A DNA stretch of 64,000 bases from Pragia fontium DSM 5563 = ATCC 49100 (GTDB taxonomy: Bacteria > Pseudomonadota > Gammaproteobacteria > Enterobacterales > Enterobacteriaceae): contig NZ_FOLW01000001.1 in assembly GCF_900112475.1 (NCBI RefSeq), positions 558,001-622,000 of the forward strand. The letters run 5' to 3'. Positions 1 to 8,296 of this stretch are shown here, piece by piece. The notes under the pieces are model-generated. The model was given only the letters and a program-made list of their open reading frames with translations. It did no database searches and was not told the DNA's origin. Positions within the stretch are counted from its first letter, which is position 1. The number at the start of each line of letters is the position of its first letter. The translations under genes were made by a program, and so were the position numbers.

Positions 1-499
1 CCAACGAAAAAAGTCCGTTGGTAACACTTGGTGGCCGAACTCCAAGAGGCATAGCATCAACAGAGAACAGAAATTATAGTCACGTACTGATAAAGATTGA
101 TGTATTAGTCGCCACTTATTCTGAGCCTGTTCTGTAGTGAAATATGATCACATCTAACAGTCGGCTTTGAGCGAGGAGCAGACGTTCAAGATTGTTTCCA
201 CTACTGATTAAGACTTTACAAGCATCGCGGTGTATTAGTGAGCTGAGAGCAGGTCACACGATCAGGGAATGTACTGCTTCCTCGCTTTTTCACCTATACA
301 GTTAAAGTGTGAGGTTCTATTTAATATTATGAGATATAGTGGTTTTTCAATAATCTAATAGAAGTGAGGAACAAATGGGGAGCGGAAATGTGAGGAAATA
401 AGTGAGAGCCTGTAATATCTTTCCGGTGAACACTTCTTGATTTCATCATAATAATTATGTTTAAATCATGAAGTACCCCCCCCTGACGGAGAGACTTTC
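1..499. other. Gene-free left edge of window
   Basis: I see no convincing coding region, tRNA or known repeat here. The first 21 bases form a short inverted repeat (CCAACG/CGTTGG around an A-rich centre) with no T-tract, so it does not look like a terminator. The last 100 bases are AT-rich and would hold the promoter of the gene starting at 500. The stretch could be the right flank of an element that begins outside the window, but nothing in it proves that. Confidence 0.4.
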
Positions 500-1171
500 A
501 TGACCATGCCTTCTTGTATCTTGTATACCGAAGCTGATTCAGATGTTGTACTTAATAAACTGGGTTTTTTAGAAAACGATATTCATGCCGCTCTGACGTC
601 AGCTTTGTACGAGCGCCGCAAATCCAGCAAGCTTCACCCCGCAGTGGATGCAGGGTTTCGTTTCTGGAGTGAGATGGTTGCCGCAACTCGCCGTGTACTG
701 ATTGGCAAGGGTAACGGCTGGTCTCCTGAAGTGGTCAAGCGAATGGAAATGGTCGTTAACTCAACCATAGGGGTTAATCTTATTATCACCTCAGGTGATA
801 GACACACCGGACGTCCTGATGGATTGCCGAAAACTAAAAACGCCAAGGGTGAGGCAACGCGCTCGATTGTTCACAACAATCCTGGCACAGTCGATATGTT
901 CCAGACGGATACGTTGTATTCAGGCAAATCTGAAATCACGCCGATAGACAGCACCCGCACTTATATCGTCCTGTATTATTATGATGCGGCTAACAAAGAG
1001 GTTCGCTGCGAAGTGTCGTACCCGGTAGGAATGGTGAATCAGGACGGATTTGCCCGCGTAAGCGCATGGAGTGAGCGCATTATTTTGAGTCCTCTGCCGT
1101 TTGAAGGTGCGGATATTTTTCCTGATGAGGATTTCGATGATGACATATCAATTTCTGTTGAAAGCAAATGA
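500..1171 (+). CDS. Unknown protein paired with an ImmA/XRE protein
   Basis: A 223-residue protein that I do not recognise. There is no signal peptide and no membrane segment. It is a soluble protein with a very acidic C-terminal tail (DEDFDDD near residues 211-217). The ATG at 500 is supported by GGAGAG about six bases upstream. Its stop overlaps the ATG of the next gene in an ATGA arrangement, so the two are almost certainly translated together. The partner carries an HTH and an ImmA-type zinc peptidase domain, and such peptidases usually cleave a partner repressor or stress factor. This protein could therefore be the substrate, a toxin or another partner; that is inference from context only. 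The unit has no neighbouring phage genes in the window. Confidence 0.75.
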   Translation: MTMPSCILYTEADSDVVLNKLGFLENDIHAALTSALYERRKSSKLHPAVDAGFRFWSEMVAATRRVLIGKGNGWSPEVVKRMEMVVNSTIGVNLIITSGDRHTGRPDGLPKTKNAKGEATRSIVHNNPGTVDMFQTDTLYSGKSEITPIDSTRTYIVLYYYDAANKEVRCEVSYPVGMVNQDGFARVSAWSERIILSPLPFEGADIFPDEDFDDDISISVESK

Positions 1172-2274
1172 GTAACCCTGTTTATGACGGCAAACGTCTT
1201 TTTAATCCGTCCCGGCTCAAGCTGGCGAGGATCAGACGCAAGCTGACCCTGAAAGAACTGGCAGAGAAAATGGGCCTCTCCAATCGTATTGTAATTGAGT
1301 ACGAAAAAGACTATTGCCTGTATGAACCCACGTCAGAAACGGTCCAAGCGTACGCTAGCGCTCTCAAATATCCAGAGTCCTTTTTCTTCGGGGATGACGT
1401 TGAAGCAATCGATCCAATGACGGTTTCATTCCGTTCTTTACGCACGACAAAAGCCGCCGACCAGCATGCGGCAATTGGAGCTGGTGCGTTGGGGGTTATG
1501 CTGAGTGAGTATTTCAGCACCCGCTTCACTCTGCCTCAGCCTGAGCTGCCGAATCTTCGTGGAAGTGAGTCTGAGGTCGCCGCTCAGGCGGTGCGCGAAG
1601 CTTGGGGAATAGGTAAGAAAAGTATCACCAACGTTGTTCATGTTCTCGAGAAGCACGGCGTTAAGGTGTTCTGGCTCTCAGAGGAAACCGCGAGTATCGA
1701 TGCATTTTCGTTCTGGAAAGATGATGTCCCTTACATCTTCCTCAACACGCGTAAGTCAGGTGAACGCAGCCGTTTCGATGCGGCACATGAGCTGGCTCAC
1801 TTGGTGCTTCACCGTCAGGGTGATGTCAAGGGGCAAGATGCTGAGCGTGAAGCAGATGCTTTTGCGTCAGCATTTCTGATGCCCCCGGAAAACGTGATGG
1901 CCGTTAAGATGGCGTTCCCGACGTTCGACAAAATCGTGCAGCTGAAATCGCTCTGGAAAATCTCGGCGATGGCTCTGATTGTCAGAATGCGCAATCTGAA
2001 CGTACTGACGGAATGGCAATATAACAGCTTGATGCGCGATGCGACGGCACAGGGGTATCGAACCAGTGAGCCGGGAGGAATTGAGCGTGAAAGATCGCTC
2101 ATTATTGAAAAAATAATGGCCGCTCTGGCGGGTAACGGCATTCATCTGACTCAACTGAGTGATGAGCTTAACGTGCCTCTTGATGAACTAAGCAGTCTGC
2201 TTTACGGTGTGACGGCAATCAACGGCGGCAATAGTGGAACCTCACGATCAAGGGCCTCGCTCCGTCTGGTGTAA
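1168..2274 (+). CDS. XRE-family HTH / ImmA-IrrE metallopeptidase
   Basis: A 368-residue protein of the COG2856 type. Residues about 15-70 form a Cro/C1-type helix-turn-helix (LTLKELAEKMGLSNRIVIEY). Residues about 130-245 are an ImmA/IrrE peptidase domain with the zinc motif HELAH at 207-211 and a downstream EREADAFASAF helix that supplies the third ligand. The C-terminal 70 residues look like a second small HTH (THLTQLSDELNVPLDELSSLL-like). Family members act as regulators that proteolyse a partner protein under stress or phage induction; the target here is unknown. The gene overlaps the preceding one by four bases and is followed by a terminator, so the two make a self-contained unit. Confidence 0.85.
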   Translation: MSNPVYDGKRLFNPSRLKLARIRRKLTLKELAEKMGLSNRIVIEYEKDYCLYEPTSETVQAYASALKYPESFFFGDDVEAIDPMTVSFRSLRTTKAADQHAAIGAGALGVMLSEYFSTRFTLPQPELPNLRGSESEVAAQAVREAWGIGKKSITNVVHVLEKHGVKVFWLSEETASIDAFSFWKDDVPYIFLNTRKSGERSRFDAAHELAHLVLHRQGDVKGQDAEREADAFASAFLMPPENVMAVKMAFPTFDKIVQLKSLWKISAMALIVRMRNLNVLTEWQYNSLMRDATAQGYRTSEPGGIERERSLIIEKIMAALAGNGIHLTQLSDELNVPLDELSSLLYGVTAINGGNSGTSRSRASLRLV

Positions 2275-2297
2275 GTAGGAAAACTGCCCATACTTAG

Positions 2298-2328
2298 AGC
2301 CGCTCGGGTAAATCTCTAGCGGCTTTTT
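2298..2328 (+). terminator. Rho-independent terminator of the ImmA unit
   Basis: AGCCGCT (2298-2304) pairs with AGCGGCT (2318-2324), followed by a run of T. It lies 24 bases after the stop of the HTH/ImmA gene. Confidence 0.8.
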
Positions 2329-2594
2329 ATTGATGGCCAGCGGACTCGCCAATGCCATGTTTCTGAATAGCACCCCTCATATTCAATGTTCGCCGCATTC
2401 TTACCCATATATAAGATATTGACCAATGTAACCGAAATACCATGAGGGACTCAGAAAAATGTAGTGGTATTACCCGCAATTCCCCTGACCAGCCCCCATT
2501 GGTAAGTACAGACTAGTTTTAGCTACGTCCACTTCTGGCACTAAGCCGACGGTCAAATTTAATGACACCCAGGCTCGCTGCTAAAAACATTAAG

Positions 2595-2630
2595 CCAGAG
2601 CCCTGTATTCAACAAAGCTCTGGCCATTTT
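2595..2630. terminator. Hairpin terminator downstream of zraP
   Basis: CCAGAGC (2595-2601) pairs with GCTCTGG (2617-2623). T-rich sequence follows on the plus strand and a TTAATGTTTTT tail on the minus strand, so it can work in both directions. It lies 35 bases beyond the zraP stop. The rest of 2329-2594 shows no gene. Confidence 0.55.
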
Positions 2631-2658
2631 ATTTACCGAAATAATATTTGTTAATTAA

Positions 2659-3168
2659 TTAACGGCAGCCTCGACCTGAATGCATGCCTTTACCGCCCAT
2701 GCCTTGATGATCTCCACCCATACCCATTCCCATATGACGACCGGCCATAGGAATGCCCGCTTTCGCCAGTTGAGTATCCATCGCCACGCGCTGCTGATAA
2801 ATGCTGTCGCGCAGGGCGCTAATTTCTTGGCTCACTGCCTGAACTTTCTTATCGTCTACCGTCTTGCTGGTTAATAAGGCTTTGTACTCATACTGCTTAG
2901 ACATCATTTGCTGACGTAAATCAGCCGTTTTAGTTTGGAATTCATCGAACACTTTCTGGCTGGTTGCCTGCTGTTCTGCGGTCATGTTGGACATATAGCC
3001 ACCACGGTGATTTCCCTTGCTATGATTCATTCCCTGAGCATTTGGCATCGCTTGTCCATTCATATTCATATGGCCGGTGGTCTCATTTTGTGCCATCGCT
3101 ACGCCGCCGAATCCAGTCAGAGCAGCAAGAGAGATAATGGCAGCAATCGCAGTTTTATTCAGAGTCAT
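2659..3168 (-). CDS. zraP: Periplasmic zinc-stress chaperone ZraP
   Basis: A 169-residue exported protein with an N-terminal signal peptide (MTLNKTAIAAIISLAALTGF, cleavage near AMA-QN). It has a helical Spy/CpxP-type core with the family signature of paired helices (QMMSKQYEYKALL, AKAGIP) and a C-terminal Gly/Met/His-rich tail ending in a single Cys (GRGCR) that fits metal binding. ZraP is a zinc-binding periplasmic chaperone that also dampens ZraS signalling. The start at 3168 has AAGGA at good spacing; an in-frame start nine codons upstream has no such support. It is divergent from zraSR and has a perfect sigma-54 promoter. It is slightly longer than E. coli ZraP because of a longer linker and tail. 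Confidence 0.92.
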   Translation of the reverse strand: MTLNKTAIAAIISLAALTGFGGVAMAQNETTGHMNMNGQAMPNAQGMNHSKGNHRGGYMSNMTAEQQATSQKVFDEFQTKTADLRQQMMSKQYEYKALLTSKTVDDKKVQAVSQEISALRDSIYQQRVAMDTQLAKAGIPMAGRHMGMGMGGDHQGMGGKGMHSGRGCR

Positions 3169-3231
3169 GATTAATTTCCTTCTGTTTAGTATCAATAAAT
3201 GAAATATCGCTCGTTGGCTTGATTATAAGAT

Positions 3232-3247
3232 TGCAACTAGCGTGCCA
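3232..3247 (-). promoter_or_regulatory. Sigma-54 promoter of zraP
   Basis: Read on the minus strand this is TGGCACGCTAGTTGCA, an exact match to the -24/-12 consensus TGGCAC-N5-TTGCA. It lies 64 bases upstream of the zraP start. zraP of E. coli is known to depend on sigma-54 and ZraR. Confidence 0.85.
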
Positions 3248-3256
3248 GTTTTAGGC

Positions 3257-3272
3257 TGGCACAAAAATTGAA
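3257..3272 (+). promoter_or_regulatory. Candidate sigma-54 promoter of zraSR
   Basis: TGGCAC-AAAAA-TTGAA matches the -24/-12 consensus except at the last positions of the -12 element. It faces away from the zraP promoter and shares an inverted repeat (GTGCCAG/CTGGCAC) with it. The predicted leader to zraS would be about 235 bases. Confidence 0.55.
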
Positions 3273-3423
3273 TAGAAAGAATGATAAAAATAATGTAATC
3301 GCCGCCCCTGAAAAGGCCGTCAGCAAAGGAAAACCGTCGTTGAACACCCAAACATCAATATCAATATTCAATTTTTGCTCTGAAGAAACGCCGTCGTTTG
3401 CACTACTTGCCCATCAGGAACAA

Positions 3424-3440
3424 CGGGTAATTTTTACCCG
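3424..3440. promoter_or_regulatory. ZraR-like enhancer palindrome 1
   Basis: CGGGTAATTTTTACCCG is a 17-base near-perfect palindrome. A second copy begins 31 bases away, about three helical turns, which is the layout expected of paired enhancer sites for a sigma-54 activator. Assignment to ZraR is inferred from position and arrangement. Confidence 0.6.
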
Positions 3441-3454
3441 CAAGGTTTATAGTA

Positions 3455-3471
3455 TGGGTAATTTTTACTCG
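3455..3471. promoter_or_regulatory. ZraR-like enhancer palindrome 2
   Basis: TGGGTAATTTTTACTCG has the same core (GGGTAATTTTTAC) as the site at 3424, with one arm changed. It lies 46 bases upstream of the zraS start. Confidence 0.6.
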
Positions 3472-3517
3472 CTCAGATATTTACCCAGCCCGACTCACCA
3501 GCATAATGAGGATAGCG

Positions 3518-5350
3518 ATGAGCAAGGAATTTAAAAGAAAGTCAGGCTTTCTACCGGCTTTTCCTGCCTGGTTCTTTATTGGGTCGGTGGTCATCCTGAT
3601 TGGCATTATCATTACCATGACGATTAAGGACTTGAACCGCGGGCGTGAGATTGAGATCCAAACCCTGCTGGAAAAGAGTACCGTGCTGATTCGTTCATTT
3701 GAGTCCGGTACCCGCACCGGCATGAGCCTGCGTTGGCGTCACGAACAGCGCCAAACCTTATTGGAAGAGATGGCCTATCAACCGGGCATTCTTTATCTGG
3801 CGGTGACCGATACCTCGGGTAAAGTTTTAGCCCACAGCGATCCTGAACGAGTGGGTACCCAGCTGTATACTCAAAAAGAAATGGACGCCTTAAAAGTCAA
3901 CTCGACGGAACAGTGGCGCATTGCTCCTTTTGTTGATGAGCAAAATAAAACTCAGAACGCATTTGAGGTTTACCGTTTCTTTAAACCACTAAAGCGCGGT
4001 AACGGCCACCGTACACATATGATGAATATGCGTCGGGATCGCAATCCTGAGGGCTATAGCGGCAACAACACCTCGGTTCAAGATGAAGAACAGAACGTTA
4101 TTTTCACCGCTTTTGATACTTCAGCATTGGATGCAGTGCGAGAAAAAGATATCCGCAATACCATCATCTTTCTCTCTATTCTGCTGCTGTTGGCGCTGGC
4201 CAGCCTGTTAGCCCTGTTCTGGGCTCGCCGCTATCAACGTTCCAGTCAGCAACTGCAAGATTCAAAAGCCTTCTCTACCGAGATCATCAACAATCTGCCG
4301 ATTGGCCTGATTACCACCAATGAGCAGCGCCAAATCAGAGTCGTCAATCAAGCTGCGGAAAACATGCTCGGCAGCCGCGCCAGTCAGCTGTTTGGTCAAC
4401 CTATTCAGCAGGCGTTACCCGCAGAATGGAATCAATTAGTGGAAAGTAGCCACCGCCAACACCCGGTGGTAGAACGTGAAATTGATTATCCGTTGGCAAA
4501 CGGGCAGACCATCCCTCTCAGCATCAGCGTGGCAAAAATCGTTAACGACGACGGCCATTTTCTCGGTAACGTATTTATCTTCAAAGATATGCGCGAAGTA
4601 CGTCAACTACAGGAAGAAGTGCGCCGCAAAGAGAAACTGGCGGCTATCGGTAATCTGGCCGCCGGCGTGGCGCATGAGATTCGTAACCCACTCTCTTCAA
4701 TCAAAGGCTTTGCTAAGTACTTTGAAGGCCGTTCGGCGCAGGGAAGCGAGGAACAGGAACTGGCAAAAGTGATGGCAAAAGAAGTTGATCGATTAAATCG
4801 CGTCATTACGGAGTTACTGGGATTAGTTCGCCCGACTGATTTACGCATTCAGCAAGTTGATGTGAATGCGCTTATCGAGCACTCACTTCACTTAATACGT
4901 CAGGATGCGGAGAGTAAAAACATCGTTATCGACTTCCACGCCGATAACGCTCTCCCTCCGGCAGAGATAGATCCGGATCGTTTCACTCAGGCGCTGCTCA
5001 ACCTTTATCTTAATGCCATTCAGGCAATAGGCAGCAACGGTACGCTGACGGTTAGCGTCAAATCAACCGGAGATAACGATTTACACATCTCGGTCAAGGA
5101 TTCAGGTAAAGGGATTAAGCCGGACGATTTAGCCAATATTTTTAACCCCTACTTTACCACTAAAGCTTCCGGTACCGGCCTCGGCCTGACCGTTGTGCAA
5201 AAAGTGATTGAAGAACATCAGGGGAAAATCACCGTTCACAGTCATCCGCAATCGGGTACCGACTTCAATATGACAATTCCGCTGCGATATAGCACCCAAC
5301 ATCTCTTCGACCGTCAGACACAGGAGGAGTCCGATCATGACAAAGCATAA
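3518..5350 (+). CDS. zraS: Sensor histidine kinase ZraS with added PAS domain
   Basis: A 610-residue membrane kinase. TM1 is at about 15-36, a periplasmic sensor domain at 37-211, and TM2 at 213-234. A PAS domain sits at about 248-366 (IINNLPIGLITTNEQRQIRV, then NVFIFKDMREVRQLQEEV). The HisKA domain has the phospho-accepting His386 in AAGVAHEIRNPLSSIKG. The HATPase domain has N (LYLNAIQAI), G1 (DSGKGI) and G2 (GTGLGLTVV) boxes. Sensor, HisKA and ATPase parts match E. coli ZraS closely, but that protein is about 465 residues and lacks the PAS domain. The start at 3518 has GAGGA six bases upstream; an ATG at 3506 has none. ZraS senses high periplasmic zinc or envelope stress and phosphorylates ZraR. 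The gene overlaps zraR by 14 bases. Confidence 0.93.
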   Translation: MSKEFKRKSGFLPAFPAWFFIGSVVILIGIIITMTIKDLNRGREIEIQTLLEKSTVLIRSFESGTRTGMSLRWRHEQRQTLLEEMAYQPGILYLAVTDTSGKVLAHSDPERVGTQLYTQKEMDALKVNSTEQWRIAPFVDEQNKTQNAFEVYRFFKPLKRGNGHRTHMMNMRRDRNPEGYSGNNTSVQDEEQNVIFTAFDTSALDAVREKDIRNTIIFLSILLLLALASLLALFWARRYQRSSQQLQDSKAFSTEIINNLPIGLITTNEQRQIRVVNQAAENMLGSRASQLFGQPIQQALPAEWNQLVESSHRQHPVVEREIDYPLANGQTIPLSISVAKIVNDDGHFLGNVFIFKDMREVRQLQEEVRRKEKLAAIGNLAAGVAHEIRNPLSSIKGFAKYFEGRSAQGSEEQELAKVMAKEVDRLNRVITELLGLVRPTDLRIQQVDVNALIEHSLHLIRQDAESKNIVIDFHADNALPPAEIDPDRFTQALLNLYLNAIQAIGSNGTLTVSVKSTGDNDLHISVKDSGKGIKPDDLANIFNPYFTTKASGTGLGLTVVQKVIEEHQGKITVHSHPQSGTDFNMTIPLRYSTQHLFDRQTQEESDHDKA

Positions 5351-6692
5351 AGCGCATATTTTAGTGGTTGATGACGATCTGAGCCATTGCACGATTATTC
5401 AGGCACTGATGAAAGGCTGGGGATATCAGGTCACTTTGGCCCATAACGGTCTGGAAGCCATAGAACAGGTCAAACAAAGCCCTTTTGACCTGATTCTCAC
5501 CGATGTGCGTATGTCAGAGATGGACGGTATTGAAGCCCTTAAAGCCATCAAGGCCTATAACCCTGCCATCCCTATTCTGATTATGACGGCTTATTCCAAC
5601 ATTGAATCAGCCGTTGAAGCCATTAAAGCCGGGGCTTATGACTATCTGACCAAACCGCTGGATTTCGATATGTTACAGCTCACTATCGAGCGAGCGCTGG
5701 AACATACCTACCTGAAAAGCGAGAATCAGACTCTCAAGCAGCAACTCACCATTGATAGCCAGAATATGATTGGCCGCAGCGTACAAATGCGTCGACTGAT
5801 GGAAATGATCGCCATGATCGCCCCTTCAGAAGCCACGGTGCTTATCTGCGGTGAATCCGGTACCGGTAAAGAGCTGATCGCCCGTTCGGTTCATGCTAAC
5901 AGTCTGCGTAAAACGCAGCCACTGGTGATCGTCAACTGTGCCGCTCTCAGTGAATCCCTGCTGGAATCTGAGCTATTTGGCCATGAGAAAGGGGCCTTTA
6001 CCGGTGCGGATAAGCGTCGGGAAGGCCGTTTTATGGAGGCGGATAAAGGCACGCTGTTTCTCGATGAAATTGGCGAGGTCTCTTTATTGATGCAGGCAAA
6101 ATTACTGCGCGCCATTCAGGAGCGGGAAATCCAGCGGGTTGGCAGCAACCAAACCCTGAATGTCGATGTTCGACTGATTGCCGCCACCAACCGCGATCTC
6201 AAAGCCGATGTTGAAGCGGGTAAGTTTCGTCAAGATCTCTACTATCGCCTTAACGTTGTGACGGTAGATTCCCCACCGTTAAGGGCTCGCAATGAAGATA
6301 TTCCTACGCTGGCGATGCACTTTTTGGAGAAGTTTGCTCAACGCAACCGTAAATCCGTTAAAGGCTTTACGCCACAGGCCATGGATATGCTACTGAAATA
6401 TAGCTGGCCGGGTAACGTTCGCGAGCTGGAGAACACCGTCGAGCGCGCGGTTATCCTGCTTACCGGCGACTTTATTAGCGAAAAAGAGCTACCGTTAAGC
6501 ATCAACCAGTTTATTGAAGAGAGCGTCAGTAGCGAGCATGCTGATGGGCCGATTCAACCGTTGGAACAGGTAGAAAAAGAGGCTATTCTTAGTGCACTGG
6601 AGAAAACCGGCGGAAATAAAACCGAAGCCGCCAGACAGCTAGGTATTACTCGTAAAACGCTACTGGCAAAATTACAAAAGTCATCGGGCTGA
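5337..6692 (+). CDS. zraR: Sigma-54 response regulator ZraR
   Basis: A 451-residue NtrC-type activator. Residues 1-120 are a receiver domain with the acidic pocket at VVDDD and the phospho-acceptor Asp56 in LILTDVRM. The AAA+ domain carries Walker A (GESGTGKE), the sigma-54 contact loop GAFTGA, Walker B (GTLFLDEIGE) and the arginine-finger region. The C-terminus is a Fis-type HTH (NKTEAARQLGITRKTLLAKL). It activates sigma-54 promoters at zraP and zraSR. Translation is coupled to zraS through a 14-base overlap. Length and motifs are those of a complete, functional member. Confidence 0.95.
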   Translation: MTKHKAHILVVDDDLSHCTIIQALMKGWGYQVTLAHNGLEAIEQVKQSPFDLILTDVRMSEMDGIEALKAIKAYNPAIPILIMTAYSNIESAVEAIKAGAYDYLTKPLDFDMLQLTIERALEHTYLKSENQTLKQQLTIDSQNMIGRSVQMRRLMEMIAMIAPSEATVLICGESGTGKELIARSVHANSLRKTQPLVIVNCAALSESLLESELFGHEKGAFTGADKRREGRFMEADKGTLFLDEIGEVSLLMQAKLLRAIQEREIQRVGSNQTLNVDVRLIAATNRDLKADVEAGKFRQDLYYRLNVVTVDSPPLRARNEDIPTLAMHFLEKFAQRNRKSVKGFTPQAMDMLLKYSWPGNVRELENTVERAVILLTGDFISEKELPLSINQFIEESVSSEHADGPIQPLEQVEKEAILSALEKTGGNKTEAARQLGITRKTLLAKLQKSSG

Positions 6693-6777
6693 TACTCGGC
6701 AATTATTCTGCTGTCGCCGAAATTTTTATTGGTTTAGCCTGTAAAGAAAATAATTTACCTCAATACGGAATATGATT

Positions 6778-7143
6778 ATGCCTCAGATTAAACTGACCTA
6801 TACACCCAACTTACCGGCACAGGACAAACTCGAGTCCTTTGTTTTGCAATTGCATCAGGCCGTTTCGCCGATTATTTCTTCCGATGTCTCAAGCTTTAAA
6901 ACCTATATTCAACCAATTGAAAGATCGGTTATCGGTTTAGCGGATCAAAATAAAGCAGTGATACATATCGACTTTCGTATGTTTGCCGGACGCTCTGAGG
7001 CAGTAAAACAGAAAGTGGCTAAAACCATTATGGCGCTGGCGCAGCCGATGTTTAGTCCATCAGGAAATGTTGTGACGGAAATTACTTTAGAAGTGGGTAA
7101 ACTGGATAACGACAACTACTATAAAGTCATCGTTAACCAGTAA
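6778..7143 (+). CDS. Tautomerase-superfamily protein (CHMI-like)
   Basis: A 121-residue protein resembling 5-carboxymethyl-2-hydroxymuconate delta-isomerase. I place the start at 6778 rather than the ATG two codons earlier because it yields MPQIKL, which exposes Pro2 as the N-terminal catalytic proline after Met removal; GGA lies eight bases upstream. Later family features include a central FKTYIQPIERSVIG segment and DFRMFAGRS. No other homoprotocatechuate-pathway gene is present, so the true substrate is unknown. It follows zraR after 85 bases in the same direction and could be read through from zraSR. Confidence 0.75.
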   Translation: MPQIKLTYTPNLPAQDKLESFVLQLHQAVSPIISSDVSSFKTYIQPIERSVIGLADQNKAVIHIDFRMFAGRSEAVKQKVAKTIMALAQPMFSPSGNVVTEITLEVGKLDNDNYYKVIVNQ

Positions 7144-7165
7144 ACTCGATGGTATAAAATATCCC

Positions 7166-7196
7166 ATGGCGTTCCATTCGGTGACGCCATCTTTAA
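7166..7196. terminator. Hairpin between convergent tautomerase and terC genes
   Basis: ATGGCGT (7166-7172) pairs with ACGCCAT (7184-7190), followed by CTTTAAT. It lies between two convergent stop codons and probably serves both genes. Confidence 0.55.
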
Positions 7197-7199
7197 TCG

Positions 7200-8225
7200 C
7201 TACTCTTCGGTTAATTTAGGCGGGAATACAAAGCTGGCAAGAATACCAATCGCCAACGCGCCCAATACCACACCCAGACTGGCTACCGCACTAATTTCAT
7301 AGCCATGATGCCACAGATGATCGCTGGCATTCAGCGCCAGCTTGAATCCGACGAAAAACAGCAGAAACACCACCGCCTTTTCCAGATGAATCAAATGACC
7401 GCGCAGCGCTTCCAGTACAAAGTACAAGGTTCTCAAGCCAAGTACCGCAAACATCATGGCAGAATAGACAATCAGCGGTTCACGGCTGACGGCAATCACC
7501 GCCGGCACACTGTCAAAAGCAAACATCACATCGGAAAGTTCAACCACCGCTACGCACAACAGTAATGGTGTGGCATAACGTACGTTTTTTTTCACATGGA
7601 ACACAAAGCCTTTGTTCTCAGGCTTGGCCAAATCTGCTTTCACTTCTGCTGCACTTAGCAGGAAGTGATGCCCCACCAGCTTGGGGTAAACCGGAAAAAT
7701 ATGCCGTATTAAGCGATTAGCCGGATGGTTGGAATAGTCCTCAATTTCTTCGCCATCATGTTTAGCACGCAGCATCATCACTGCCGTCCAGAACACCACC
7801 ACGGCAAAAACCATCTCCACCCACGGTCCCAACGCCAGTAGGCTGGTACCGATCGCCACAAAAATAGCACGAAAGACGATAGCCCCAATAATTCCCCAAT
7901 ACAGCACTCGGTGACGATAGCCTTCAGGGATCTTAAACCAGGAGAAAATGGCCATAATCACAAACAGATTATCGACAGAGAGCACTTCTTCCAGCGCATA
8001 ACCCGTAAGATACAGGCTGGCAATCTCCGCGCCATGCTGTAAATAAAGAAATCCGCCGAAACCTAAACCAATCGCCAACCAAAACAGACTCCATAACGAA
8101 GCCTTTTTCAGGCTAATGGGTTTGTCTTTACGGTGGGCAATCAGGTCGATGGTCAGGGCAGAAACAGCCAGAATAATAAAAACCGTCACGGTTAACGGAG
8201 GGAAGCCCAGACTGGTTTGTTCCAT
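7200..8225 (-). CDS. terC: TerC-family integral membrane protein
   Basis: A 341-residue protein with about eight or nine hydrophobic segments. It has the TerC signatures EEVLSVDNLFVIMAIFSWF and VELSDVMFAFDSVPA, whose membrane-embedded acidic residues are linked to metal ion (Mn2+) export, and it resembles plasmid TerC of tellurite resistance more than Alx. I choose the start MEQTSLGF at 8225; a longer frame to 8291 begins in non-conserved sequence and runs into the repeat next door. There are no other ter genes around, so tellurite resistance is not implied. A role in manganese homeostasis or in metal loading of exported proteins is more likely, by family analogy. Confidence 0.88.
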   Translation of the reverse strand: MEQTSLGFPPLTVTVFIILAVSALTIDLIAHRKDKPISLKKASLWSLFWLAIGLGFGGFLYLQHGAEIASLYLTGYALEEVLSVDNLFVIMAIFSWFKIPEGYRHRVLYWGIIGAIVFRAIFVAIGTSLLALGPWVEMVFAVVVFWTAVMMLRAKHDGEEIEDYSNHPANRLIRHIFPVYPKLVGHHFLLSAAEVKADLAKPENKGFVFHVKKNVRYATPLLLCVAVVELSDVMFAFDSVPAVIAVSREPLIVYSAMMFAVLGLRTLYFVLEALRGHLIHLEKAVVFLLFFVGFKLALNASDHLWHHGYEISAVASLGVVLGALAIGILASFVFPPKLTEE

Positions 8226-8296
8226 GATGGGTAAGGCCTTAATAGTGTTATAACAACGCAAGAATGCATTGATTATAACACCACCACGCAAGAGAA

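Noticed and set aside
3268-3534. Open frame between zraP and zraS
   Set aside because: It starts with TTG inside the candidate -12 promoter element, covers the enhancer palindromes and has no ribosome binding site. It is control sequence.
8226-8291. N-terminal extension of terC
   Set aside because: The added 22 residues are not conserved and start inside the repeat-adjacent sequence; the ATG at 8225 gives the family length.
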